This document shows positions 1 to 5,834 of a DNA stretch of 5,834 bases, piece by piece. Below the pieces are notes generated by a model. The model did not search any database, had not been told where the DNA came from, and worked only from the letters and a program-made list of their open reading frames with translations. The position numbers and the translations under genes are program-made. Numbering within the stretch: position 1 is the stretch's first letter; each line of letters begins with the position of its first letter. This stretch comes from Bacteroidaceae bacterium. GTDB taxonomy: Bacteria; Bacteroidota; Bacteroidia; Bacteroidales; Bacteroidaceae. Location: contig JABUUG010000006.1 of the NCBI GenBank assembly GCA_021443285.1, positions 27,215 through 33,048 on the forward strand. The letters run 5' to 3'.

Positions 1-1302
1 GCAGTTTCTGTTGGTTGGAACATCCACAACGAGAGCTTCATGAGCAATGTGGAGTGGATTGACAATCTGAAGATACGTGTTGGTTACGGTGAAACATCTA
101 ACCAGTCTATCAACCCATACTCTACACTCGGTACGCTCGGTACACGCTACTATAACTTCGGCGATGACTTCGTGAAGGGCTATTATGTAAGTGGTCTGCC
201 TAATACAAATCTTGGCTGGGAGTACTCACAGACATGGAACTTCGGTCTCGACTATTCATTCCTCAACGGTCGTATCTACGGTACTATCGAAGGCTACACA
301 CAGAAGACAAAAGACCTTCTTCTCGCAGTTAACCTGCCAAGCACATCTGGTGTAAGCTCACAGATGAGCAACGTCGGTGAGACAAAGAACAACGGTTTTG
401 AGTTCAGCATCAACGGTACTATTCTGGACAACCTCAACGGTTGGACATGGAAGGCTGGTTTGAACTTCTACACAAACAGCAACAAGATTACAAAGCTCGC
501 GGTTGAAACAGACGACCCTAACTACAAGGGCGACGAGGCTAACGGTTGGTTCATAGGTCACTCTATCAACTCAATCTACGACTACAAGAAGGTTGGCCTC
601 TGGAATGAGAGTGACCCGGACTACAAATACCTCGACATACTTGAGCCAGGTGGAAACGTAGGTATGATAAAGGTTGCTTACGATAACATCGAGCGCGACG
701 AGACTGGCAAGCCTTTGCGTGCCATCGGTGCAGAAGACAGAGTTGTTCAGGATCTTGACCCGGACGTTATCGGTGGTTTCAACACCAGCGTTGCATACAA
801 GGGCTTCGAGCTTTCTATCATCGGTTCGTTCAAGATTGGCGGTAAGATTATCTCAACCCTCTACGGTGGAAGTGGATATCTGAACCTGCTCACTGGTCGT
901 CGTGGCAACGTGGATGTTGACTACTGGACACCAACAAATACCGGTGCAGACTTCCCGAATCCGGCAGGTGTCCTCTCAGGCGACAACCAGAAGTATGCTT
1001 CCACTCTCGGACTCATGGATGCCGGCTACTTCAAGATCCGCTCTATCACTCTCAGCTACACATTCGGAAAGAAGGTCCTGAAGAGCCTCGGCATCAAGAA
1101 CCTGCGTCTCTATGCCACAGTACAGAACCCTGTTACAGCGTCTAAGTACACCTCTCTCAGCGGACAAGACCCAGAGCCAAACGCAATGTCTAACGACGGA
1201 CAGTTCAACGCCACAACAATGGGTGGACACGCCATCCCGGTTGTTGGTACCAACGCTCCTTTCACACGCAACTACATCTTCGGTCTTGACTTCTCTTTCT
1301 AA
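1..1302 (+). CDS. SusC-like TonB-dependent outer-membrane transporter, C-terminal part (5' end outside window)
   Basis: This frame is open from base 1 and ends at TAA 1300-1302, giving 433 residues, so the first ATG at 40 is internal. Seen: alternating aromatic/polar beta-strand sequence throughout; a segment NLKIRVGYGETSNQSINPY near residues 22-40, matching the usual SusC pattern 'LRVSYG-TGNQ'; LGWEYSQTWNFGLDY followed by a PSTSG...NVGETKNNGFE stretch; the DYWTPTNTGADFPNP block (residues 307-321); and a last strand ending in Phe (GLDFSF), the typical C-terminal signal for outer-membrane barrel assembly. Family knowledge: SusC-type proteins are about 1000 residues long, with a carboxypeptidase-like domain, a plug and a 22-strand barrel, and import oligosaccharides or peptides using TonB energy. 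Only the distal barrel is present here. The SusD-like partner starts 65 bases downstream, so the two are probably co-transcribed. The substrate cannot be read from this fragment. Confidence 0.95.
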   Translation, partial: AVSVGWNIHNESFMSNVEWIDNLKIRVGYGETSNQSINPYSTLGTLGTRYYNFGDDFVKGYYVSGLPNTNLGWEYSQTWNFGLDYSFLNGRIYGTIEGYTQKTKDLLLAVNLPSTSGVSSQMSNVGETKNNGFEFSINGTILDNLNGWTWKAGLNFYTNSNKITKLAVETDDPNYKGDEANGWFIGHSINSIYDYKKVGLWNESDPDYKYLDILEPGGNVGMIKVAYDNIERDETGKPLRAIGAEDRVVQDLDPDVIGGFNTSVAYKGFELSIIGSFKIGGKIISTLYGGSGYLNLLTGRRGNVDVDYWTPTNTGADFPNPAGVLSGDNQKYASTLGLMDAGYFKIRSITLSYTFGKKVLKSLGIKNLRLYATVQNPVTASKYTSLSGQDPEPNAMSNDGQFNATTMGGHAIPVVGTNAPFTRNYIFGLDFSF

Positions 1303-1367
1303 AGTGAGGTTCTATACTTACGGATAAAAAGACATTACTTTATAATCATCTAAAAAGTGAAATAGCA
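1303..1367 (+). other. susC-susD intercistronic gap, no promoter or terminator seen
   Basis: These 65 A+T-rich bases contain no TAnnTTTG box and no hairpin with a T-run. The sequence before the susD ATG (aaaaagtgaaatagca) lacks a Shine-Dalgarno match and is A-rich, as is usual in Bacteroidota. The gap fits simple co-transcription of the transporter and its lipoprotein. Confidence 0.6.
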
Positions 1368-3275
1368 ATGAAAAACTACATAAAATATTCCATAATGGGC
1401 CTGACGGCAGTAGCAGCTCTTACTGCAACATCCTGCGGTGATATTCTTGATGAGCAGCCACGTTCGTCTTACGACCCCTCTTTCTTCTCAACAGAAAAAG
1501 GCGTTGAGGGAGGTCTGACTTCCCTGTATGCCCACACCAGATACTTCTTCGGACAGTATTACTATGCTTATCAGGAGAACGGTACTGACGAATATACATG
1601 GGGACAGTCTGCTGACGGAAACTTCAAGGATAACGACTATGATGAGTCAGGCAACGTCAACCCGTCTTCTTGCCGTGCAGACGCAATGTGGGGCGTATGC
1701 TTCTCTAACATCAACACTGCCAACGGTATCATTGAGAATGCCGCGTCGACAGGTCTGTCGGAATCTCTCGTAGCAGAGGCTCACTTCTTCCGTGCATTCG
1801 ACTACTTCCACCTCGTTCAGGCTTACGGTGGTGTGCCACTCGACCTTGGTTCCGGCGAACTGAAGTTCAACACTACTGCCGCCCGTACCTCTGTCCGCAA
1901 CACTGTTGCTGAGGTATATACAAAGTGTATCTTCCCAGACCTGGAGCTGGCTGTTGACAAACTGCCTGAAACACCGCGTAAGACTGGTGCTCTGACAAAG
2001 AACGTTGCCCGCCTCTTCCTCGCCAAGGCATATCTCACCTACGGCTGGTGGCTTGAGAACCCAAAGAAAATCGATACATATCCAGCTTGTGAACGTAATG
2101 CCGCAGACGCAAAGACATACTTTGAAAAGGCTTACAACACAGCAAAAGCTGCAATCGACAATAAGGGTGTTTACGACCTGATGCCTACTTACTATGAGGC
2201 ACATCTCGGAGCTAACGACCACAACAAGGAGCAGATGCTCTATGCTGACCACACAGAGAAGAGCGAAGAGTATGACGCACAGAACCATGGCTACGCAAGT
2301 GGTGGCGCTCCTGACAACTTCTGCGTATGGTTTGCCACATGTAACTACACAGACCTGAGAAACGGTGATGGTACTATCTCTACAGTACAGCGCGAAGCTG
2401 CTCAGGCTTATGGCCGCCCATGGACACGTATGGCTCCGACACATGAGGTGTTCTCCAAGTATTTCGCCGATGAGAGAGACTCGCGCCGCGATGCGACATT
2501 CGTGCTCACATTCCGTGCAAACTTCAACCGTGCAGGTGTTCCTGCCAAGGAAGTCGTTAATGCTAATGGCATGAATATCAAGGAAGGCGATGCAGCCCTT
2601 TCATTCGAATTCAACGACGCAGTAAACTACACTTCCAACACAAAGAACAATGTTGGTGCAGGTGAAGTTCCTGGACGCTCAGACTTTGTTGTAAACCTCA
2701 AGGACTTCAACCGTCGTTTGTATCCAAACCTCTGGAAGCTCGGCACATACCGTACAGACAACAATGGCGGTATGGGTTCTCCAAACGGCGCCATCACACG
2801 TCCATTTGTTATCGCGAAGTTCTCTGAGCTCTACCTCATCGCTGCTGAGGCTGCTGTGAAACTGAATAACCAGACTAACGCACACGATATGCTCAAACCG
2901 CTGCGCGAGCGTGCCGGCAAATGGAGCTACAGCCAGAATGGTGGACAACCACTTGTTGTTGACTACAGCCAGGCATTGGTTGATGCTATGCCTGCAACTA
3001 TCACCATCGACTACGTTCTCGACGAGCGTATGCGCGAGCTCTACGGTGAGTGCATGCGTCGCAACGACCTCATCCGTACACAGACATGGGAGGAAAGAGC
3101 AACCACATACACACAGTGCGGCGTAAACTACTCTGACCACTCTCCACAGACCTTCACACGTAAGATCGAGAAGAAGCACTGGCTCTCTCCAATTCCACAG
3201 GGACAGATTGACGCTCTCGTGATGACAGAAGATGAGCGTGTTGCTTACCAGAACCCTGGGTATGTTGTTAAATAA
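1368..3275 (+). CDS. SusD/RagB-family nutrient-binding outer-membrane lipoprotein
   Basis: Complete 635-residue protein, slightly long for the family (commonly 500-650). Seen: a signal peptide with N-terminal lysines (MKNYIKYS), a hydrophobic core, and a lipobox ATSC with the lipidated cysteine at residue 23. It is followed by GDILDEQP, the typical SusD start (C-x-D-x-L-D-x-x-P). The N-terminal SusD-like part includes AEAHFFRAFDYFHLVQAYGGVPL (136-158), the TPR-like helix pair common to the family. The C-terminal RagB/SusD part includes RPFVIAKFSELYLIAAEAAVKLN (478-500), LDERMRELYGECMRRNDLIRT (551-571) and the closing LSPIPQGQID...QNPGY (606-632). Family knowledge: it sits on the cell surface as a hinged lid over the SusC barrel and captures ligand. 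The start is supported because the signal peptide begins exactly at this ATG. Ligand unknown; the central region (about 290-470) has no motif I recognise. Confidence 0.96.
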   Translation: MKNYIKYSIMGLTAVAALTATSCGDILDEQPRSSYDPSFFSTEKGVEGGLTSLYAHTRYFFGQYYYAYQENGTDEYTWGQSADGNFKDNDYDESGNVNPSSCRADAMWGVCFSNINTANGIIENAASTGLSESLVAEAHFFRAFDYFHLVQAYGGVPLDLGSGELKFNTTAARTSVRNTVAEVYTKCIFPDLELAVDKLPETPRKTGALTKNVARLFLAKAYLTYGWWLENPKKIDTYPACERNAADAKTYFEKAYNTAKAAIDNKGVYDLMPTYYEAHLGANDHNKEQMLYADHTEKSEEYDAQNHGYASGGAPDNFCVWFATCNYTDLRNGDGTISTVQREAAQAYGRPWTRMAPTHEVFSKYFADERDSRRDATFVLTFRANFNRAGVPAKEVVNANGMNIKEGDAALSFEFNDAVNYTSNTKNNVGAGEVPGRSDFVVNLKDFNRRLYPNLWKLGTYRTDNNGGMGSPNGAITRPFVIAKFSELYLIAAEAAVKLNNQTNAHDMLKPLRERAGKWSYSQNGGQPLVVDYSQALVDAMPATITIDYVLDERMRELYGECMRRNDLIRTQTWEERATTYTQCGVNYSDHSPQTFTRKIEKKHWLSPIPQGQIDALVMTEDERVAYQNPGYVVK

Positions 3276-3312
3276 TATAAGAAATTCTTTTCCAAAAGAA
3301 TGAATAACCCTG

Positions 3313-3359
3313 AAACGAAATCAGGAGGGAAGCGGACTTCCCTCCTGATTTCGTTTTTT
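3313..3359 (+). terminator. Strong intrinsic terminator of the susCD operon
   Basis: The arms 3313-3332 and 3337-3356 are perfect reverse complements (20 bp) around the four-base loop CGGA. The 3' arm runs into six T's (3354-3359), then gtgttt. It starts 38 bases after the susD stop codon. On the reverse strand the stem is followed by only a short T-run, so it should act mainly on rightward transcription. This marks the end of the operon at susD. Confidence 0.95.
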
Positions 3360-3740
3360 GTGTTTCTGCATATTGTGATTGCTTGCCTCAGTGGATGTTC
3401 TCATTTCTACAGCACTTCCGCATAAGAAACAAACCTATATTTGCCACTTACTCCAGTACTTTTTTCGCTATCTTTTTTGCCTATTCTCAATCACAATGGA
3501 ACCCCATTGCTCAATTAAATGGACAAAAAAGCTATTCAAAAATAAGATTCAACACAAATCATTCTCTAATGGACTATTTGGGTTTAAGAAAGTTTGTGTA
3601 ATGCTACAATTTCCCCAGCTTTTCTGAAGTCGTAATCAACTCATGTATAACAAAGGGCTTTGATATATGCCCCGAATTAATCAATAATCATTAATAAATA
3701 GTCAATAAAAAAGACTTGTCTGACGTTTTTCTTTGATTTG
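3360..3740. other. Gene-free A+T-rich intergenic stretch
   Basis: About 380 bases, visibly richer in A+T than the flanking genes, lie between the susD terminator and the promoter of the phosphohexomutase gene. I see no protein-like coding, tRNA or repeat array. Two overlapping open frames (3379-3627 and 3383-3601) begin only at TTG and read as low-complexity sequence. The longer contains an ATG at 3496 that would give 43 residues (MEPHCSIKW...), which I do not recognise. A -7-like TATATTTG occurs at 3436-3443 without a TTTG at the right distance upstream. Two ATTAAT copies (3676-3681, 3690-3695) look like base-composition noise. Confidence 0.6.
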
Positions 3741-3772
3741 TTTGCAGAAAAGCATCTGTTAATGTATATTTG
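3741..3772 (+). promoter_or_regulatory. Bacteroidota-type promoter for the phosphohexomutase gene
   Basis: A -33 box TTTG (3741-3744) and a -7 box TATATTTG (3765-3772) are separated by 20 bases, matching the published Bacteroides consensus TTTG-N(19-21)-TAnnTTTG. Transcription would begin near 3777, leaving an untranslated leader of about 35 bases before ATG 3814. The bases just before the ATG (aactataacacaa) have no Shine-Dalgarno, as expected for this phylum. Confidence 0.8.
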
Positions 3773-3813
3773 CGCAGAAATTGCGACATTTAAACGATTA
3801 AACTATAACACAA

Positions 3814-5553
3814 ATGGACACACAATTGGTAAAACAGTGTGAGGAAGTGGCTAAGAAATGGCTCTCGCCTCTTTTTGATGAAGAAACACAGTCAGCGGTA
3901 AAGGCAATGCTTGAAAATGAGGACAAATCTGACCTCATTGATGCATTCTACCAGAACCTTGAGTTTGGCACAGGCGGTCTGCGCGGCATTATGGGCGCCG
4001 GTACAAACCGCATGAACAAATACATTGTGGGCATGGCTACTCAGGGCTTCGCCAACTATATCAACAAGAACTTCGCCGGCAGGGAGAATATCTCCGTTGT
4101 CGTAGGTCATGACTGCCGCAACAACAGCCGCCTGTTCGCAGAGACTGTGGCAGCCATCTTCTCTGCCAACGGCATCAAGGCTTATCTGTTTGAGAGTCTG
4201 CGCCCGACACCTGAAATCTCATTCGCCATCCGTCAGCTCGGCGCACAGGCTGGTGTGAACGTAACGGCATCGCACAACCCGAAAGAGTACAACGGCTACA
4301 AGGCTTACTGGGAGGACGGCGCACAGGTGCTTGCACCACATGACAAGGGCATCATAGACGAGGTGAACAAGGTTGCCATTGAAGATGTGAAGTTTGAGCC
4401 AAACGCTGACCTCATCAAGATTATCGGCGGTGAAATGGACTTCGACTACATGATGGCTGCAAAGGAAGCTCTCATCGACCAGGATGTGATAAACCGCCAG
4501 AAGGACCTCAACATCGTTTACTCTGCAATGCACGGCACAGGCCGCGTAATCGTGCCTCTCTGCCTCCGTTCATGGGGTTTCCAGAATATCAATGTGGTGC
4601 CAGAGCAGATGGTTGTTGACGGAAACTTCCCGACAGTGGTTTCTCCAAACCCGGAGAACGCAGAGGCAATGACACTCGGCATGAAGCTCGGCACAAAGCT
4701 CAATGCCGACCTCGTAGTGGCTACCGACCCAGACGCTGACCGTCTCGCTATCGTATGCCGCGACCCGAAGGGCGAGTGGGTAATCATCAACGGAAACCAG
4801 ACAGCCATGATGTTCTGCTACTATATAATAAAGAACAAGAAGGCTCTCGGCAATCTCAACCCAACAGATTTCCTCGTGAAGACCATCGTAACGACAGAGG
4901 TCATCGCTGAAATGGCAAAGAAGAACGGAGTGGAATGCCGCGACTGCTTCACCGGCTTCAAGTGGATTGCCCGCGAAATAGCAATTTCTGAAGGCAAGCA
5001 GAAATATATCGGCGGCGGCGAGGAGAGCTTCGGCTTCCTGCCATATGACAAGGTTCGCGACAAGGACGCTCCTGCATCCATCTGCCTCATCTGCGAAATA
5101 GCAGCTTGGGCAAAAGACCAGGGCAAGACACTCTATGACCTGCTCATGGACATCTACCTTGAGTTCGGATTCTCAAAGGAGGCTACAATCAACGTTGTGA
5201 AGCCGGGCAAGAGCGGTGCTGACGAGATAAAGCAGATGATGACCGACTTCCGCAACAATGCTCCGGCAGAGATCGGCGGCTCGAAGGTAGTGCTCTGGAA
5301 GGACTATGCCGACAATACCTTCAAGACTGCTGACGGCAAGACGGGCAAACTCGATATGCCGGCAACAAGCAACGTACTCCAGTGGTTCTGCGAGGACGGT
5401 ACAAAGATTTCTGTCCGTCCATCAGGAACAGAGCCTAAGATCAAGTTCTACTGCGAGATAAAAGACAAGATGAATGCAGCGGCAGACTATGACGGATGCT
5501 GCAAGAATGCCGAAAACAAGCTTGAGGCTATCAAGAAGTCGCTCGGACTGTAA
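3814..5553 (+). CDS. Phosphoglucomutase/phosphomannomutase-type phosphohexomutase (PgcA/PGM2 branch)
   Basis: Complete 579-residue cytoplasmic enzyme of the alpha-D-phosphohexomutase superfamily, close to the usual length of the PgcA/PGM2 branch (about 580). It likely interconverts glucose 6-phosphate and glucose 1-phosphate through a phosphoserine intermediate. Seen in order: FGTGGLRGIMG (51-61); the active-site loop TASHNPKEYNGYK (151-163) with catalytic Ser153; the metal loop DPDADR (305-310) with Asp305, Asp307 and Asp309; TGFKWI (380-385); the sugar-recognition loop GGGEESFGF (400-408); and the phosphate-binding RPSGTEPKIKFY (535-546). All key residues are intact. Family members differ in preference for glucose, mannose or pentose phosphates, so exact specificity is inferred. 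The gene has its own promoter and is cut off from susCD by a strong terminator, pointing to housekeeping supply of sugar 1-phosphates for nucleotide sugars, glycans or glycogen. Confidence 0.96.
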   Translation: MDTQLVKQCEEVAKKWLSPLFDEETQSAVKAMLENEDKSDLIDAFYQNLEFGTGGLRGIMGAGTNRMNKYIVGMATQGFANYINKNFAGRENISVVVGHDCRNNSRLFAETVAAIFSANGIKAYLFESLRPTPEISFAIRQLGAQAGVNVTASHNPKEYNGYKAYWEDGAQVLAPHDKGIIDEVNKVAIEDVKFEPNADLIKIIGGEMDFDYMMAAKEALIDQDVINRQKDLNIVYSAMHGTGRVIVPLCLRSWGFQNINVVPEQMVVDGNFPTVVSPNPENAEAMTLGMKLGTKLNADLVVATDPDADRLAIVCRDPKGEWVIINGNQTAMMFCYYIIKNKKALGNLNPTDFLVKTIVTTEVIAEMAKKNGVECRDCFTGFKWIAREIAISEGKQKYIGGGEESFGFLPYDKVRDKDAPASICLICEIAAWAKDQGKTLYDLLMDIYLEFGFSKEATINVVKPGKSGADEIKQMMTDFRNNAPAEIGGSKVVLWKDYADNTFKTADGKTGKLDMPATSNVLQWFCEDGTKISVRPSGTEPKIKFYCEIKDKMNAAADYDGCCKNAENKLEAIKKSLGL

Positions 5554-5638
5554 TGAAATTCTGTGATATAAATCAGAAAATGCAAGATACGATGAAGATT
5601 TAGCGTGGGCTTAAAGGCTCTACAATAAGGAAAGTTTC
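5554..5638. other. Region after the phosphohexomutase gene, no strong terminator
   Basis: Only a weak interrupted hairpin follows the stop codon (ttct at 5559-5562 against agaa at 5575-5578, with gat/atc inside), and it has no T-run. Transcription of the mutase gene may therefore continue to the hairpin at 5720-5771. A motif GGCT(T)AAAGGCT occurs here (5608-5619) and again at 5672-5682. Confidence 0.45.
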
Positions 5639-5646
5639 TACTTTTG
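5639..5646 (+). promoter_or_regulatory. Candidate -7 promoter box TACTTTTG for the downstream gene
   Basis: TACTTTTG fits the Bacteroidota -7 consensus TAnnTTTG exactly. No TTTG is found 19-21 bases upstream, so the -33 side is weak. Transcription would start near 5651. The box lies in a small dyad, TTTTGC-acc-GCAAAA (5642-5656), and the first transcribed bases overlap a second one, CCGCA-aaa-TGCGG (5649-5661). Either could be an operator or a 5' stabilising hairpin, or coincidence. Confidence 0.5.
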
Positions 5647-5719
5647 CACCGCAAAATGCGGATGTTGCGCTGGCTAAAGGCTATCAACACACTGAAAAAG
5701 AGAAACTTGAATGTATATT

Positions 5720-5771
5720 TCTTTCTGTGTGGGATAGTCGCAAGCAAGACTCCACACAGAAAGATTTTTTT
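5720..5771 (+). terminator. Terminator-like hairpin in the leader of the downstream gene (possible attenuator)
   Basis: Arms 5720-5732 and 5752-5764 form a perfect 13-bp stem. Further inside, GTC (5737-5739) can pair with GAC (5748-5750). The stem is followed by seven T's (5765-5771), the standard layout of an intrinsic terminator. It lies about 75 bases after a -7 box and 50 bases before the next start codon, so it may act as an attenuator or as the end of a short RNA. It may also simply be the delayed terminator of the mutase gene. Confidence 0.75.
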
Positions 5772-5820
5772 ATGGAGTGTAAAAGCTCCGCTATACATTA
5801 ATTAAATAATAACAACTGAA

Positions 5821-5834
5821 ATGCCAGGATTAAT
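5821..5834 (+). CDS. Start of a downstream gene, cut by the window edge
   Basis: ATG CCA GGA TTA followed by two more bases gives MPGL. Only four full codons are visible, so no product can be named. The start is supported by the A-rich context typical of Bacteroidota (aataataacaactgaa) and by the promoter and leader-like structure upstream. It would be expressed from that leader, with or without read-through from the mutase gene. Confidence 0.5.

Noticed and set aside
1647..2444. 265-residue open frame on the minus strand opposite susD
   Set aside because: It lies wholly inside a clear SusD-family gene, its product is a Cys/Val/Ser-rich sequence without family motifs, and no promoter is visible. 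It is a by-product of codon bias in the real gene.
2679..3179. 166-residue minus-strand open frame opposite the 3' half of susD
   Set aside because: It has the same Cys/Val-rich shadow composition and sits opposite the most conserved SusD C-terminal motifs.
3379..3627. Overlapping 82- and 72-residue plus-strand open frames after susD
   Set aside because: Both start only at TTG, overlap each other in different frames, and look like translated A+T-rich spacer. The shorter ATG form (43 codons) is mentioned only as a low-interest possibility.
5714..5721. TATATTTC as a second -7 box in the leader
   Set aside because: The last base deviates from TAnnTTTG, no -33 TTTG lies at the right distance, and it overlaps the 5' arm of the terminator hairpin.
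5487..5798. 103-residue minus-strand open frame over the end of the mutase gene and the leader
   Set aside because: It overlaps the mutase 3' end, crosses the terminator hairpin, and has no recognisable domain. The leader is better explained as rightward regulatory sequence.

Overview
The window looks like chromosomal DNA from a Bacteroidota member, most likely Prevotella or a close relative. The evidence is a SusC/SusD pair, a Bacteroidota-type lipoprotein signal, start codons preceded by A-rich sequence with no Shine-Dalgarno, and -7 boxes of the TAnnTTTG type. The genus is an inference from overall protein character; I could not run a search.

Left part (1-3360): the C-terminal 433 residues of a SusC-like TonB-dependent outer-membrane transporter, cut by the window edge. 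After a 65-base gap comes a complete SusD-like lipoprotein of 635 residues. Together they form one nutrient-uptake complex, with the SusC barrel importing and the SusD lid capturing ligand, usually an oligosaccharide. A very strong intrinsic terminator with a perfect 20-bp stem and a T-run follows susD, so the operon ends there and any enzymes of the locus must lie upstream, outside the window.

Middle (3361-3813): A+T-richer DNA with no convincing gene. It ends in a good Bacteroidota promoter about 40 bases ahead of the next gene.

Right part (3814-5553): a complete 579-residue phosphohexomutase of the PgcA/PGM2 type with all active-site motifs intact. It probably has its own promoter and belongs to central sugar-phosphate metabolism; it could link imported sugars to glycolysis or to nucleotide-sugar synthesis, but it is not part of the susCD operon.

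End (5554-5834): a compact apparent regulatory leader. It has a TACTTTTG -7 box, about 75 bases of transcript, then a 13-bp hairpin followed by seven T's, then the start of a new gene (first codons only, MPGL). An upstream segment can pair with the 5' arm of the hairpin, so this may be a transcription attenuator or a short terminated RNA. This is the most interesting part of the window. Nothing else points to a new multi-gene system; there is no tRNA, rRNA, CRISPR array or insertion sequence.
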